This document shows, one piece after another, positions 1-8,972 of a DNA stretch of 64,000 bases. Numbering within the stretch: the stretch's first letter is position 1; the number at the start of each line of letters is the position of its first letter. Both the position numbers and the translations under genes were made by a program. Origin of the DNA: Rhabdothermincola salaria (GTDB taxonomy: Bacteria > Actinomycetota > Acidimicrobiia > Acidimicrobiales > Acidimicrobilacustridaceae); assembly GCF_021246445.1 (NCBI RefSeq), contig NZ_JAJQXW010000001.1:806001-870000 (forward strand), written 5' to 3'. The notes under the pieces are model-generated. The model was not told the origin of the DNA and searched no databases. It worked only from the letters and a program-made list of their open reading frames with translations.

Positions 1-36
1 ACCGGACCGCCGGCGTCGCGACGAGGGGGAGAGCGC

Positions 37-990
37 ATGGAGTTCCCGACGCCACCACCGGCGCCGAGCGCCGAGCAGGTCGAGGCCTACTACGAGGCCA
101 CCAGCAACTGGGGGCGGTGGGGCGACGACGACCAGCGGGGGGCGCTCAACTCCCTGACCGACGAGCACCGGGCGGCCGGCGCCGCCCTCGTGCGGCGGGG
201 CCGCAGCGTGAGCCTGGCCCACGACCTGCCCGTCACCCCGTCGCCCGAGACCCCCTCGCCGGCCCACCACCACATGCTGGCCAGCGGCGACGCCCGCGAC
301 TCCAACGGCATCCCGGGCTACGAGGCGTCGCGCGACTACGTCGGCACCGACGTGCACGGCATGGGCGTCACCCACGTCGACGCCCTCTGCCACATGTTCA
401 TCCGAGGCCAGATGTACAACGGCCGACCCGCCGAGCAGGTCAAGAGCACCGGCTCGGAGGCCAACACCATCATGGCCCTGGCCGAAGGTCTGAGCGGCCG
501 GGGCGTGTTCCTCGACGTCCCCCGGGCGTTCGGCCTGCCGCACCTCCCGGGCAACACCGCCCTCGGCGTGGCCCACCTCGAGGCCGCCGAGGCGGCCCTC
601 GGCGTGGCCGTCGGCGAGGGCGACATCCTCGTCGTCGGCACCGGTCGCGACGCCCGCAAGGCCGAGACGGGCCGCCTCGACCCGTTCCGCGACGGGCTGG
701 CCGGGCTGCACGCCGAGTGCCTCCCGTGGCTGCACGACCGGGGCATCGCCGTGCTCGGCAGCGACGGCATCTCCGACCCCACACCCGGGCTGGGCATCCC
801 CGACTGGCCCTTCCCCATCCACCAGGTGGGCATCGTGGGCATGGGCCTGCACCTCATCGACAACCTGGCCCTCGGGCCCCTCGGCGACGTCTGTGCCGAG
901 GAGGGCCGTTGGGAGTTCTTCTTCACCCTGGCCCCGCTGCGGGTCGTCGGGGGCACGGGCTGCCCCGTCAACCCCGTCGCGGTGCTGTGA
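37..990 (+). CDS. Cyclase-family metal-dependent hydrolase
   Basis: A 317-aa protein of the cyclase / kynurenine-formamidase-like family. The metal site is visible at residues 108-119 (H108, then G-V-T-H113-V-D115 and H119), matching the family pattern HxGTHxDxPxH except that the usual proline is missing. Family members hydrolyse amide, ester or lactone bonds in small molecules; the substrate here cannot be read. The ATG has a GAGGGGGAG ribosome site a few bases upstream (about 23-31). It is the first gene of a tightly overlapping run of six, and its stop shares an ATGA with the following SDR gene, so its product probably acts in the same pathway. Confidence 0.85.
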   Translation: MEFPTPPPAPSAEQVEAYYEATSNWGRWGDDDQRGALNSLTDEHRAAGAALVRRGRSVSLAHDLPVTPSPETPSPAHHHMLASGDARDSNGIPGYEASRDYVGTDVHGMGVTHVDALCHMFIRGQMYNGRPAEQVKSTGSEANTIMALAEGLSGRGVFLDVPRAFGLPHLPGNTALGVAHLEAAEAALGVAVGEGDILVVGTGRDARKAETGRLDPFRDGLAGLHAECLPWLHDRGIAVLGSDGISDPTPGLGIPDWPFPIHQVGIVGMGLHLIDNLALGPLGDVCAEEGRWEFFFTLAPLRVVGGTGCPVNPVAVL

Positions 991-1772
991 TGACCGACCG
1001 CACCCGCCTCGACGGCAAGGTGGCGCTCATCTCCGGCGGGGCGCGGGGGCAGGGCGCGGCCGAAGCCCGCCTGTTCCTCGAACGTGGTGCCCGGGTGGTC
1101 GTCGCCGACGTGCTCGCCGACGAGGGCCGGGCCCTGGCCGACGAGTTGGGGGCCGACTGTGCCTTCGTCGAGCTCGACGTCACCGACGCCGAGCAGTGGG
1201 CCGCGGCCGTGGCCCGCACCGTCGAGCACCACGGGCACCTCGACACCCTGGTCAACAACGCCGGCATCGTGCGAGCTGGTTGGATCGACTCGGTGAGCGA
1301 GGACGACTACATGGAGGTCGTGCGGGTCAACCAGCTCGGCACCTTCCTGGGCATGCAGGCCGCCGTGGGAGCGCTGCGCCAGGCCGGGGGCGGGGCCATC
1401 GTCAACGTGTCCTCCATCGCCGGGCTCCAGGGCGTGGCCGGAGCCGTGCCCTACGTGGCCTCCAAGTGGGCCATCCGGGGCATGACCAAGGCGGCGGCCA
1501 TCGAGTTCGGACCTGACCGCATCCGGGTCAACGTGGTGCACCCGGGGGTCATCGACACGCTCATGGTCAACAACCCCCAGTTCGGCTCGGTGGACCCCGA
1601 GGCCGCCTGCCGCGGCTTCCCCATCAGCCGCATGGGCCGCCCCGAGGAGGTGGCCGAGCTGGTCGCCTTCCTCGTGTCCGACGCCGCGTCGTACTCCACG
1701 GGAGCCGAGTTCCTGGTCGAGGGCGGCGCCCTCGCCGGACGACCGGCCGAGATCTCACGGAGCGAGCCGTGA
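990..1772 (+). CDS. SDR-family oxidoreductase (classical short-chain dehydrogenase)
   Basis: A 260-aa classical short-chain dehydrogenase/reductase. Visible are the nucleotide-binding glycine motif GGARGQG (residues 16-22), the NNAG motif (89-92), the catalytic serine region (S141/S142) and the YxxxK pair Y155/K159. D40 at the end of the second strand suggests NAD(H) rather than NADP(H). The start is the ATG inside the ATGA that overlaps the previous stop; earlier in-frame codons lie inside the cyclase gene. The family oxidises secondary alcohols or reduces ketones, often hydroxysteroids or hydroxyacyl-CoAs. It lies between a hydrolase and a MarR regulator, which fits a catabolic operon. Confidence 0.88.
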   Translation: MTDRTRLDGKVALISGGARGQGAAEARLFLERGARVVVADVLADEGRALADELGADCAFVELDVTDAEQWAAAVARTVEHHGHLDTLVNNAGIVRAGWIDSVSEDDYMEVVRVNQLGTFLGMQAAVGALRQAGGGAIVNVSSIAGLQGVAGAVPYVASKWAIRGMTKAAAIEFGPDRIRVNVVHPGVIDTLMVNNPQFGSVDPEAACRGFPISRMGRPEEVAELVAFLVSDAASYSTGAEFLVEGGALAGRPAEISRSEP

Positions 1773-2242
1773 CCGTCCCGATCGGCACCGACGAACGCCT
1801 CGCCGCCATCCAGGACGCGCTGGGCGTGGCGGCCCGCCGGGCCAAGGACTTCGCCCTGCACGAGGCTCTCGGCCAGCGGGTCGGCTACAGCCTCGAAGGC
1901 CCGTACTACGCCACCCTTGCACGCCTGGGACTGGGTGGGCCCTGCACCGTCTCACAGCTCGCCGAGGGCCTCGGCCTCGAGCTGTCCACCATCTCGCGAC
2001 GCGTGAAGGCGCTCGAGGAACGTGGCCTCGTCACCCGCGCCATCGACACCGACGACCGCCGCATCTCCCACCTCGACCTGACCCCCGCCGGTCGGGAGCT
2101 GTTCGAGGCGCTCTCGGCCAGCTGGCGCGAGATGCTCGCCGAGGTGCTCACCGACTGGCCGGCGTCCGACGTCGACGACCTGGCCCGACTCTTCTCCCGC
2201 TTCGCGCACGACCTCGAGTCGTTCGCAGAAAGGCAGCGCTGA
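1769..2242 (+). CDS. MarR-family transcriptional regulator
   Basis: A 157-aa winged-helix regulator of the MarR family. The recognition helix is the stretch around LELSTISRRVKALEERGLV, followed by the wing DTDDRRISHLDLT at about residues 88-100. The start is GTG in a GTGA overlap with the SDR stop. MarR proteins usually repress their own operon and release DNA on binding a phenolic or acyl ligand. Being embedded in the operon, it is a candidate pathway-specific sensor. No obvious operator is visible in the short sequence before position 37, so its target is undetermined. Confidence 0.87.
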   Translation: MTVPIGTDERLAAIQDALGVAARRAKDFALHEALGQRVGYSLEGPYYATLARLGLGGPCTVSQLAEGLGLELSTISRRVKALEERGLVTRAIDTDDRRISHLDLTPAGRELFEALSASWREMLAEVLTDWPASDVDDLARLFSRFAHDLESFAERQR

Positions 2243-3954
2243 TGTACGACCTGTTGCTCACCGGAGGGCTGGTGGTCGATGGCACGGGGGTGCCCGGCCG
2301 TCTCGCCGACGTGGCCGTCGAGGGTGATCGCATCGTGGCCGTGGGCCGCCTGCGGGGCCAGGCGGCCCGGCGCACGATCGACTGCGAGGGCCTCGTCGTG
2401 GCTCCCGGCGTCGTCGACGCCCACACCCACTACGACCCCCAGATCACCTGGGATCCGGTGTGCGACACCGCCGCGCTGCACGGGGTCACCACCGTCGCCG
2501 CCGGCAACTGCGGCTTCTCCGTGGCGCCGTGTCGATCCGACGACCACGACTACCTGGCCCAGGTGTTCGCCCGGGTGGAGGGGATGGACCTCGACTCGCT
2601 GGGCCACGTCGGCTGGGAGTTCGAGACGTTCGAGGAGTTCCTCGCCACCCGCCCCGGCAAGCTGGGCGTGAACCTCGGCATGTACGTGGGCCACTCCGCG
2701 GTGCGGCGCTGGGTGATGGGCGACGCCGCCTACGAGCGAGAGGCCACGCCCGACGAGATCTCCACCATGGCCGCCATGATCGACGCCGCCATGCACGCCG
2801 GCGCCCTCGGCCTGTCGTCGTCGCACGCCCCCACTCACCTCGACATGGCCGACCGACCAGTGCCCAGCCGGTTGTCGTCGCGTGACGAGATGCGCGCCCT
2901 CGCCGACGCCCAGGGGCGCCACGGGCGCGGGTCGATCGCCTACGCCCCCGAGAGCGCAGTGGAGGGGATCGACTCCGCCGACCGGGACTTCCTCATCGAG
3001 CTGGCCCAGCGCGGCGGTGTGCCCGTCATCACCCAGGGCCTCGGTGGACGCTCCAAGGTCGATGCCCCGACCAAGACGTGGCAGGAGTCGCGGGCGTTCC
3101 TCGATCGCTCGGCCGCCCTCGGTGCTCCGGTGTACTCGCTGCTGATGACCCGGCCCCTCAACGGCCCGTTCGATCTCATCGACGGAACGACCCGCTACGA
3201 AGGCGTGCCTCTCTGGAACGAGCTCATGGCGCTGGACGTGGCCACCAAGCGGACCTGGCTCGAGGACCCGACCCGACGCGACGCCCTGCGCCGGGCCATC
3301 GACGAACCCAACCGGGATCCGGCCCGGGGCTCCACCCTGCCGCCGCCGTTCTGGGAGAGCCTGCGCGTCTCGGACGTGCGCAGTGCCGAGAACGAACCGC
3401 ACCTGGGTCGGTCGATGTCGGCTCTGGCCGCGGACAGCGGCAAGCACCCGGCCGACGTCTTCTTCGACATCGCCCTGGCCGACGACCTGGCCACCGTCTT
3501 CCACTGGTCCAACGAGACCCCGGCGTGGCGCGAACTGCTCAAGGACGTCCAGAAGCACCCCCAGATGATCGTCGGCGTCTCCGACGGCGGCGCCCACCTC
3601 GACCGCGACGACGGCCAGGAGTGGTCCACCCACTTCCTGTCGACGTGGTGGAAGCAGGAGCGGGTGTGGCGCCTGGAGGAGGCGATCCGGCGCATCACCG
3701 CCGTGCCCGCCGCCATCCTGGGGCTGAACGACCGGGGCGTCGCCGCCGCCGGGTGGGCCGCCGACCTCTTCGTCTTCGACCCCGAGACGGTCGACGTGGG
3801 CACCTGCCGCGAGGAAGCGGACCGGGTGACGGGCGCGGCACGCTTCCGGGCCGTCCCCCAGGGCATCAAGGCCACCATCACCAACGGCACCATCACCGTG
3901 GAGGACGGCGAGATCACCGGCGCCGCCCCCGGTGAGGTGGTGCGGCCCCGATGA
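2242..3954 (+). CDS. D-aminoacylase-type amidohydrolase (COG3653 group)
   Basis: A 570-aa amidohydrolase-superfamily enzyme of the N-acyl-D-amino-acid deacylase type. The N-terminal small beta domain is followed by the metal motif HxH (H61, H63), a GNCG motif with the metal-bridging cysteine C90, and late in the chain SDGGAH with the catalytic aspartate. The last about 60 residues return to the beta domain. Characterised relatives remove acyl groups from D-amino acids or hydrolyse cyclic amides, but this branch is substrate-diverse. It overlaps the MarR stop by one base (TGATG). A paralogue with the same motifs lies at 16799-18478. Confidence 0.85.
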   Translation: MYDLLLTGGLVVDGTGVPGRLADVAVEGDRIVAVGRLRGQAARRTIDCEGLVVAPGVVDAHTHYDPQITWDPVCDTAALHGVTTVAAGNCGFSVAPCRSDDHDYLAQVFARVEGMDLDSLGHVGWEFETFEEFLATRPGKLGVNLGMYVGHSAVRRWVMGDAAYEREATPDEISTMAAMIDAAMHAGALGLSSSHAPTHLDMADRPVPSRLSSRDEMRALADAQGRHGRGSIAYAPESAVEGIDSADRDFLIELAQRGGVPVITQGLGGRSKVDAPTKTWQESRAFLDRSAALGAPVYSLLMTRPLNGPFDLIDGTTRYEGVPLWNELMALDVATKRTWLEDPTRRDALRRAIDEPNRDPARGSTLPPPFWESLRVSDVRSAENEPHLGRSMSALAADSGKHPADVFFDIALADDLATVFHWSNETPAWRELLKDVQKHPQMIVGVSDGGAHLDRDDGQEWSTHFLSTWWKQERVWRLEEAIRRITAVPAAILGLNDRGVAAAGWAADLFVFDPETVDVGTCREEADRVTGAARFRAVPQGIKATITNGTITVEDGEITGAAPGEVVRPR

Positions 3955-4637
3955 GCATCGCCAGCACCGCCGACGTCATCGCCCACGACGGCGGCGACCT
4001 CGCCCCACCCCTCGTGCTGTCCACCGCCGAGGCGACGGCCCTCGCCGACGTCCTGGGCGGCCCGGTCGTCACGGTGCCGGTCCCGTCGGGCGGGGGTGAG
4101 GGCTGGGCGTGGGCCGACGACCTCGACGCCTGGCGTGGCCAGCACGTCACCGGCGAGCGAGCCGAACGGGTCGTCGTCGCCGTGTGGGCGCCCGTCGCCG
4201 CCCCCCGTCCGGTCGTCGACGTGGACCTGGCCGCGTGGATCGACGAAGCCGAGGTTCCCCTGGCGGCGTGGTGCGCGGCACTCGGCGTGGCGGCCTCCAG
4301 GGTCGCCGACAGCGGCACCATCGTGGCCGTCGCCGAGCGGCCGGCCCCGCTGGACTGCGCCGGTCACGGCGCGGCCGCGGCGGTGGCCGACGGCGTCGAG
4401 GCGCTCGTGCGCTCCCTCGCCCGATCCGAGGGGCCCCGGGGCGTGCGGGTCAACCTGGTCACCACCCCGACCCGGCTGGCGCCCGACCACCCGGTGGCCC
4501 CGGCGCCGTCCCTGGCCAGCCATCCCGGCACCATCGAGGGGGAGGTCGCCGGGGCGGTCACCATGCTGCTCGGTTCGGGAACCGGCGGGGTCACCGGCAC
4601 CGTCGTGCACGCCGACTGCGGGCGGTCGTGGCGATGA
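3951..4637 (+). CDS. Degenerate SDR-like protein lacking cofactor and catalytic motifs
   Basis: A 228-aa protein whose second half follows an SDR fold: the helix VEALVRSLARSE, then GVRVNLVTTP, then the terminal GGVTGTVVHADCG, which correspond to the post-catalytic helix, the IRVNxVxPG strand and the TGxxxxxDGG end of classical SDRs. The N-terminal glycine-rich cofactor motif is absent. At the place of YxxxK the chain reads AAAVA, so both catalytic Tyr and Lys are missing. It is joined by ATGA overlaps to the D-aminoacylase upstream and to a complete SDR downstream. I infer a non-catalytic partner subunit; a decaying gene is the alternative, although the frame is fully open. Confidence 0.7.
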   Translation: MSIASTADVIAHDGGDLAPPLVLSTAEATALADVLGGPVVTVPVPSGGGEGWAWADDLDAWRGQHVTGERAERVVVAVWAPVAAPRPVVDVDLAAWIDEAEVPLAAWCAALGVAASRVADSGTIVAVAERPAPLDCAGHGAAAAVADGVEALVRSLARSEGPRGVRVNLVTTPTRLAPDHPVAPAPSLASHPGTIEGEVAGAVTMLLGSGTGGVTGTVVHADCGRSWR

Positions 4638-5392
4638 GCGCCGACACGGTGGTGCTCGTCACCGGGGCCAGCGGTGGGGTGGGCCGGGGCATCGCCCTGG
4701 CGTGCGGCCAGGCGGGATGGACGGTCTGGATCGCCGCCCGGCGCGCCGACGCGGCGGCCGCCGTGGCCGACGAGGTCGACCGGGCCGGCGGGCACGGCCG
4801 ATCGATCGTCTGCGACGTCGCCGACCCCGGGTCCGTGCGAGCCGCCGTCGCCGCCGTCGTCGAGCGCGACGGGCGCCTCGACGGGGTGGTGCACAACGCC
4901 ACCAGCGGGCTCTCGCCGGTGCCGTCCGTGCTCGCCACGCTGTCCGCCGCCGACCTGCACAGCCACGTGAGCGTCTCGTTGCGCGGCACCTACCTGCTGG
5001 CCGTGGCGGCCCGGCCCCACCTCGCGGCCAGCCGGGGTGCCTACGTCGTGCTCACCTCGGAGGCCGGGTTCGAGGGCAAGGCCAAGCTGCCGGCCTACGC
5101 GGCGGTGAAGGCCGCCCAACGGGGCCTGGCCCGCACCCTCGCCCGGGAGTGGGGGGCCGACGGCATCCGGGTCAACTGCCTGGCGCCGCTGGCCGCCACC
5201 CCGGCCATGGAGGCGGCGTTCGCCAACGAACCGGCCATGGCCGAGCGGGTGCTCGGCCGCAACCCCCTCGGCCGCCTGGGGGATGCCACCGACGACATCG
5301 GGCCGGTGGCCCGCTTCCTGCTCGGGCCGGAATCGCGCTTCGTCACCGGCAACACCCTCATGGCCGACGGGGCCAGCTGTCCCATCACCTGA
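4634..5392 (+). CDS. SDR-family oxidoreductase (partner of the degenerate SDR)
   Basis: A 252-aa classical SDR. It has the cofactor loop GASGGVG (residues 11-17), HNATSG in place of NNAG (88-92), the serine region T141-S142, and Y155/K159 in YAAVK. The C-terminus carries the TGNTLMADGG-like segment. R36/R37 after the second strand would fit NADP(H). It starts within the ATGA shared with the degenerate SDR stop and closes the six-gene operon; a short gap follows to the convergent DUF2254 gene. The tight coupling to a related but motif-less protein suggests a hetero-oligomeric dehydrogenase. Confidence 0.87.
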   Translation: MSADTVVLVTGASGGVGRGIALACGQAGWTVWIAARRADAAAAVADEVDRAGGHGRSIVCDVADPGSVRAAVAAVVERDGRLDGVVHNATSGLSPVPSVLATLSAADLHSHVSVSLRGTYLLAVAARPHLAASRGAYVVLTSEAGFEGKAKLPAYAAVKAAQRGLARTLAREWGADGIRVNCLAPLAATPAMEAAFANEPAMAERVLGRNPLGRLGDATDDIGPVARFLLGPESRFVTGNTLMADGASCPIT

Positions 5393-5439
5393 TCGCGGGC
5401 AGCGCCCCCGTCGCGCCCTCCGCCGCCGATCGAGGCGGG

Positions 5440-6924
5440 TCAGGGCACCTGCGTACCCTCCTTGGCCACGGCCGAGGGCCGAGTGGCGAGCTGACGGGCC
5501 AGCTGCTGGCGCTCGACCGACGGGAGGTCGTCGAGGCGGGCGCTCAGCAGCTGGCGGTGCCGCTGCACCGCGTTGAGCCCCTCGTCGTCGGCGCAACGAC
5601 GGGTGAGGTCGGCCAGGTCGTCGAGCAGGACCGAGAGGCGGGCGTGGACCTGGATGGAGTCGGCCCCCCAGTGGCGCACCTCGTCGAGGGCCAGGTCGAG
5701 CAGGTCCGGCCACCGCCAGGGAGGGATCACCAAGCGGAGGGTCCCGGCGTCGTCCGGGTAGCCCCCGCAGGGATAGGAGGACCCGTGGGCGAGGCGGAGC
5801 AGATCGTGGAGCTGGTCGATGCACTGCACGGCCGTGGTGGGATCGTTGACGCCTGGCGACAGCGCCCGCTCGGCGATGTCGACGAGTTGGCGGAACCCGA
5901 ACGCCGGATCCTGGCGCATGCTGCGTTCGCTGTCCTGGCCGATGAGGTGCTCGAAGCCGTGGAGGTCGTCACCGCTCACGCCGGTCAGGCCCTCGGGAGC
6001 GTTGGGGTCGCCGATCACCCGGCGCACCACCAGCAAGGGACCGTCGCTCGGCACGAAGTCGCCGACGCGCACCGCCAGGCACAGCGTCAGGCCCCGCTCG
6101 GCGGCCAGGGCGACCAGGTTCCCGACGTCGAGGTCGGTGACCGCGCCGGGGCCGGAGGCGACCAGCAACCCGACCGGGGCCCGTCGCGTGTCGGAGTCGT
6201 CGCGTCGGGACTCGACGCTGCCGTCCTCGATCGGCTTGGTCCCGCGGCGGCGCAGCAGACCCACCTGGCCGGGCGGTACGGCTTCGTCGGAGCGCAGCAA
6301 CCGGGTGAGGTCGGTGGGCAGCACGTCCACGGTGCCCGGCTCCTCTCGCCCCTGGGCGATGGAGTGCCGGGTCTCCTTGGCGATCCGCTCGATGATGGTG
6401 ACGGCCCGCAGCGACTGGGTGGCGTGGTGGATGAACTCGATGAACATCAGCACGCTGGCCAGCATCAGCACGAACGCCACGGTGATGGTGACGTCGGGGA
6501 CCAGGCCCTCGCCGTCGGGGCCGCTGTCGCGCACCGCCCGCAGGGCCATCAGCGAGAACGTGAAGGTGGCCAGGAACACCGCGAGGGTGGCCTGGTTCAC
6601 GCGATCGCGCAGGAAGTTGCTCAGCGCCCGGGGGGAGAACTGGTTGGAGGTGAGCTGGAGGGCGACGATGGTGATCGAGAAGACCAGACCGGCGATGGTG
6701 ATGGTGGCCCCGGCGATGGCGCTGAGGATGGCGCGGGCCGCGTCGGCGTCACCGCCGAAGGCCCACCCGAAGGCGTCGTCGGACGCGTCGGTGTCGAGGC
6801 GGACGAGGAACTCGGCGGCGATGCCGGCGGCGATGACGCCCAGCAACGGGATGGTGAGGTAGGAGTTGGCGATCCGCGAGCGGAGCCGGATCAGGTCGAG
6901 ACGCGCACCTCGGGGAGCTGCCAT
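5440..6924 (-). CDS. DUF2254 family membrane protein
   Basis: A 494-aa protein matching DUF2254. Two hydrophobic segments near the N-terminus (around SYLTIPLLGVIAAGI and ATITIAGLVFSITIVAL) are followed by the conserved LTSNQFSPRALSNF stretch, two further membrane helices, and a long soluble C-terminal region with the family's RQLVDIAERALSPGVNDPTTA motif. The function of the family is unknown; members sit in the cytoplasmic membrane. The start is the ATG at 6924, since codons further upstream in frame run into the aldolase gene. It lies 53 bases after the aldolase stop on the same strand and may be the end of that operon or independent. Confidence 0.82.
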   Translation of the reverse strand: MAAPRGARLDLIRLRSRIANSYLTIPLLGVIAAGIAAEFLVRLDTDASDDAFGWAFGGDADAARAILSAIAGATITIAGLVFSITIVALQLTSNQFSPRALSNFLRDRVNQATLAVFLATFTFSLMALRAVRDSGPDGEGLVPDVTITVAFVLMLASVLMFIEFIHHATQSLRAVTIIERIAKETRHSIAQGREEPGTVDVLPTDLTRLLRSDEAVPPGQVGLLRRRGTKPIEDGSVESRRDDSDTRRAPVGLLVASGPGAVTDLDVGNLVALAAERGLTLCLAVRVGDFVPSDGPLLVVRRVIGDPNAPEGLTGVSGDDLHGFEHLIGQDSERSMRQDPAFGFRQLVDIAERALSPGVNDPTTAVQCIDQLHDLLRLAHGSSYPCGGYPDDAGTLRLVIPPWRWPDLLDLALDEVRHWGADSIQVHARLSVLLDDLADLTRRCADDEGLNAVQRHRQLLSARLDDLPSVERQQLARQLATRPSAVAKEGTQVP

Positions 6925-6977
6925 GGGCGACCATCTTCCCCGAGTCGCGCCACGTCCGCACCCTTCGTCGGCGAGCC

Positions 6978-7676
6978 TCAGTCGTCGAGGAGGGCGAAGA
7001 GGTCGGGGTCGGTGCCGCGTATGCGGTCGAGGTTGGCCCGCCACACCTGGGGCAGGTAGTGCTTGCGGTACATGGCCTTGCCACCGAGCACCTCGGCCTC
7101 GGCGATCTCGGTGCCCCCGACGGCGACGCACTCGAGGTGGTACTGCGCCGCCTTCTCGAGGGTGATGGCCTCGATGACCGCGTTCTCGACCGAGTCCGAC
7201 GCCACGATGGCGCCGTGGTTCTTCATGAGCACCACCCGCTTGTCCCCGAGCGCCTCCACCACGTCGGTGTGGGCCTTGATCCCGTCGTCGAAGTACGTCG
7301 CCTGATCGTCGTGGAAGAGCACGGAGAGCACGTTGTACATGCCGACGGTCTGGCCCTCGATCGACGAGAGCACCGAGATGTGGTGGCTGTGGACGTGCAC
7401 GACCGCATTCACGTCGGGGCGGGTGCGGTAGATGAGGGCGTGGAAGTTCACCGCCGGTGACAGCTCGTGGTGGCCGACGAGCGGGTTGAGGTCGAAGTCG
7501 AGCTTCACGACCCCGTCGGGCACGGTCTGGTCGAGGTACTCGAAGCCGGTGACCCAGAACCCGTCGTCTTCCTCGGCGCGGGCGCTGACGTGACCGCCGA
7601 CGTTCGAGTCGCAGCCCTCGCGGTAGAGGATGCGACGGCCGGCGGCGATGCGGAAGCGGATGTCGTCGATGTCCAT
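6978..7676 (-). CDS. Class II aldolase/adducin-family protein
   Basis: A 232-aa class II aldolase/adducin-fold protein. The zinc-binding histidines H94 and H96 (AVVHVHSHH) and the later KNHGAIV segment are present, as is an SNVGGHVSAR stretch equivalent to GN-S-R phosphate-loop motifs. In L-fuculose-1-phosphate aldolase a catalytic Glu lies four residues before a conserved His (SSExxxH); here that segment reads SPAVNFH with Ala75 at the Glu position, as in the adducin-like branch, so it may not be a sugar-phosphate aldolase. It starts 5 bases after the amidohydrolase stop, indicating co-transcription. Confidence 0.8.
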   Translation of the reverse strand: MDIDDIRFRIAAGRRILYREGCDSNVGGHVSARAEEDDGFWVTGFEYLDQTVPDGVVKLDFDLNPLVGHHELSPAVNFHALIYRTRPDVNAVVHVHSHHISVLSSIEGQTVGMYNVLSVLFHDDQATYFDDGIKAHTDVVEALGDKRVVLMKNHGAIVASDSVENAVIEAITLEKAAQYHLECVAVGGTEIAEAEVLGGKAMYRKHYLPQVWRANLDRIRGTDPDLFALLDD

Positions 7677-7681
7677 GATGC

Positions 7682-8941
7682 TCAGAAGGCCTCCGGGTCG
7701 GCCTGCACGGCCTCGGGGACGGGGTGGTGGAAGAGCTTCGAGGCGTTCTCCCACGTGATCTTGCGGATCTCGTCGGTGGGGAAGTGGCCGATCTGCTCGT
7801 GCAGCACCTTCTGGGTGTCGGGCCAGGTGCCGTCCTGGTGGGGGTAGTCCGACTCGAGCAGGAGGTGGTCGATGCCGATGCGGTGGCGCAGCTCCAGCCC
7901 CGATGGGTCGTCGATGGTGCAGAACCAGAAGTTGCGGGCCAGCACCTCGCGAGGGGTGAGGTCGATGTCGGTCCAGGTGCCGTACATCTCGGCGTAGCGC
8001 CCGACGTGGTCGAGGCGGTCCATGAGACCGGGCACCCATCCGATGCCACCTTCGGACAGGCAGATCTTGATGTCGGGGTACTTCACCGGGATCTTGGAGT
8101 AGAGCCAGTCGACGGCGGCGAACATGGCCCAGCCGAAGAACAGCACGCCGATGGTGTCCGACGGGGCGTCCGAGGAGGTCATGGGCGCACTCGACGAGGA
8201 GCCCACGTGCAGGCAGATGACGGTCTCGGTCTCCTCGCAGGCGGCCATGAACGGGTCCCAGTACCCGGTGTGCAGCGACGGCAGGCCGAGACGCTCGGGG
8301 AGCTCCGGGAAGGTGACGGCGTGGAAGCCGCGGGCCGCGTTGGCCCGGATCTCGGCCGCGGCCTCATCGGGGTCGAGCAGCCAGGGGAGCTGCACCGGGA
8401 TGATGCGGTCGGGGTAGGGCCCGGCCCAGGCCTCGAGGTGCCAGTCGTTGGAGGCTCGTACGACGGCACGAGCCAGCTCCGGGTCGCTGACGCCGAGCTG
8501 GTAGCGCTGGCCGGCGAAGCCCGCCAGCGAGGAGGGGAAGTTGAGCGAGGCGTACACGCCGTTGAGGTCCATGTCGTGGATGCGGGCGTCGATGTCGTAG
8601 GCACCCCTGCGCATCTCGTCGAACCGGGCCGGCTCGAAGCTGAGCTCGCTGCGGGGTCGCCCCACCACGGCGTTCAGCCCGACCTTGTACTGGCGCTGGC
8701 CGTCGTAGAGCCAGTACTCCATGCCCTCGTCGTCCACCTCGACCCGGGGGGCGAGGTCGGCGTACGCGCCCTTCACCCGCCCCTCGAACGTGTTCGGCGG
8801 TTCGACGAGGTGGTCGTCGACGGAGATGAAGGTGAAGTGGCGGGGCTGGCGCTCCGGGTCGGGGAGGAACGTGGGGGTCTCCGGCCTGGAGGTGGCGAAG
8901 AAGCCTTCGCGGGCCTCCATGTCGTCGAAGTTGATGCTCAC
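7682..8941 (-). CDS. Amidohydrolase-2 family protein (COG2159)
   Basis: A 419-aa TIM-barrel amidohydrolase of the ACMSD/LigW-like group. Visible are the N-terminal SVDDHLVEP (metal-site His), the mid-chain CLHVGSSS histidine, [11 protein letters not shown] and the C-terminal [14 protein letters not shown] with the catalytic aspartate. Relatives carry out non-oxidative decarboxylation or hydrolysis of aromatic or cyclic acids. I chose the GTG at 8941 because a GGAAGG ribosome site lies just upstream and it does not overlap the preceding gene; an in-frame ATG at 9004 would overlap that gene by 32 bases. A GCATGATGC near-palindrome lies upstream (8975-8989). Confidence 0.83.
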   Translation of the reverse strand: MSINFDDMEAREGFFATSRPETPTFLPDPERQPRHFTFISVDDHLVEPPNTFEGRVKGAYADLAPRVEVDDEGMEYWLYDGQRQYKVGLNAVVGRPRSELSFEPARFDEMRRGAYDIDARIHDMDLNGVYASLNFPSSLAGFAGQRYQLGVSDPELARAVVRASNDWHLEAWAGPYPDRIIPVQLPWLLDPDEAAAEIRANAARGFHAVTFPELPERLGLPSLHTGYWDPFMAACEETETVICLHVGSSSSAPMTSSDAPSDTIGVLFFGWAMFAAVDWLYSKIPVKYPDIKICLSEGGIGWVPGLMDRLDHVGRYAEMYGTWTDIDLTPREVLARNFWFCTIDDPSGLELRHRIGIDHLLLESDYPHQDGTWPDTQKVLHEQIGHFPTDEIRKITWENASKLFHHPVPEAVQADPEAF

Positions 8942-8972
8942 TGGCGTGCCTTCCGTCTCGAAGAGGGCCCCA

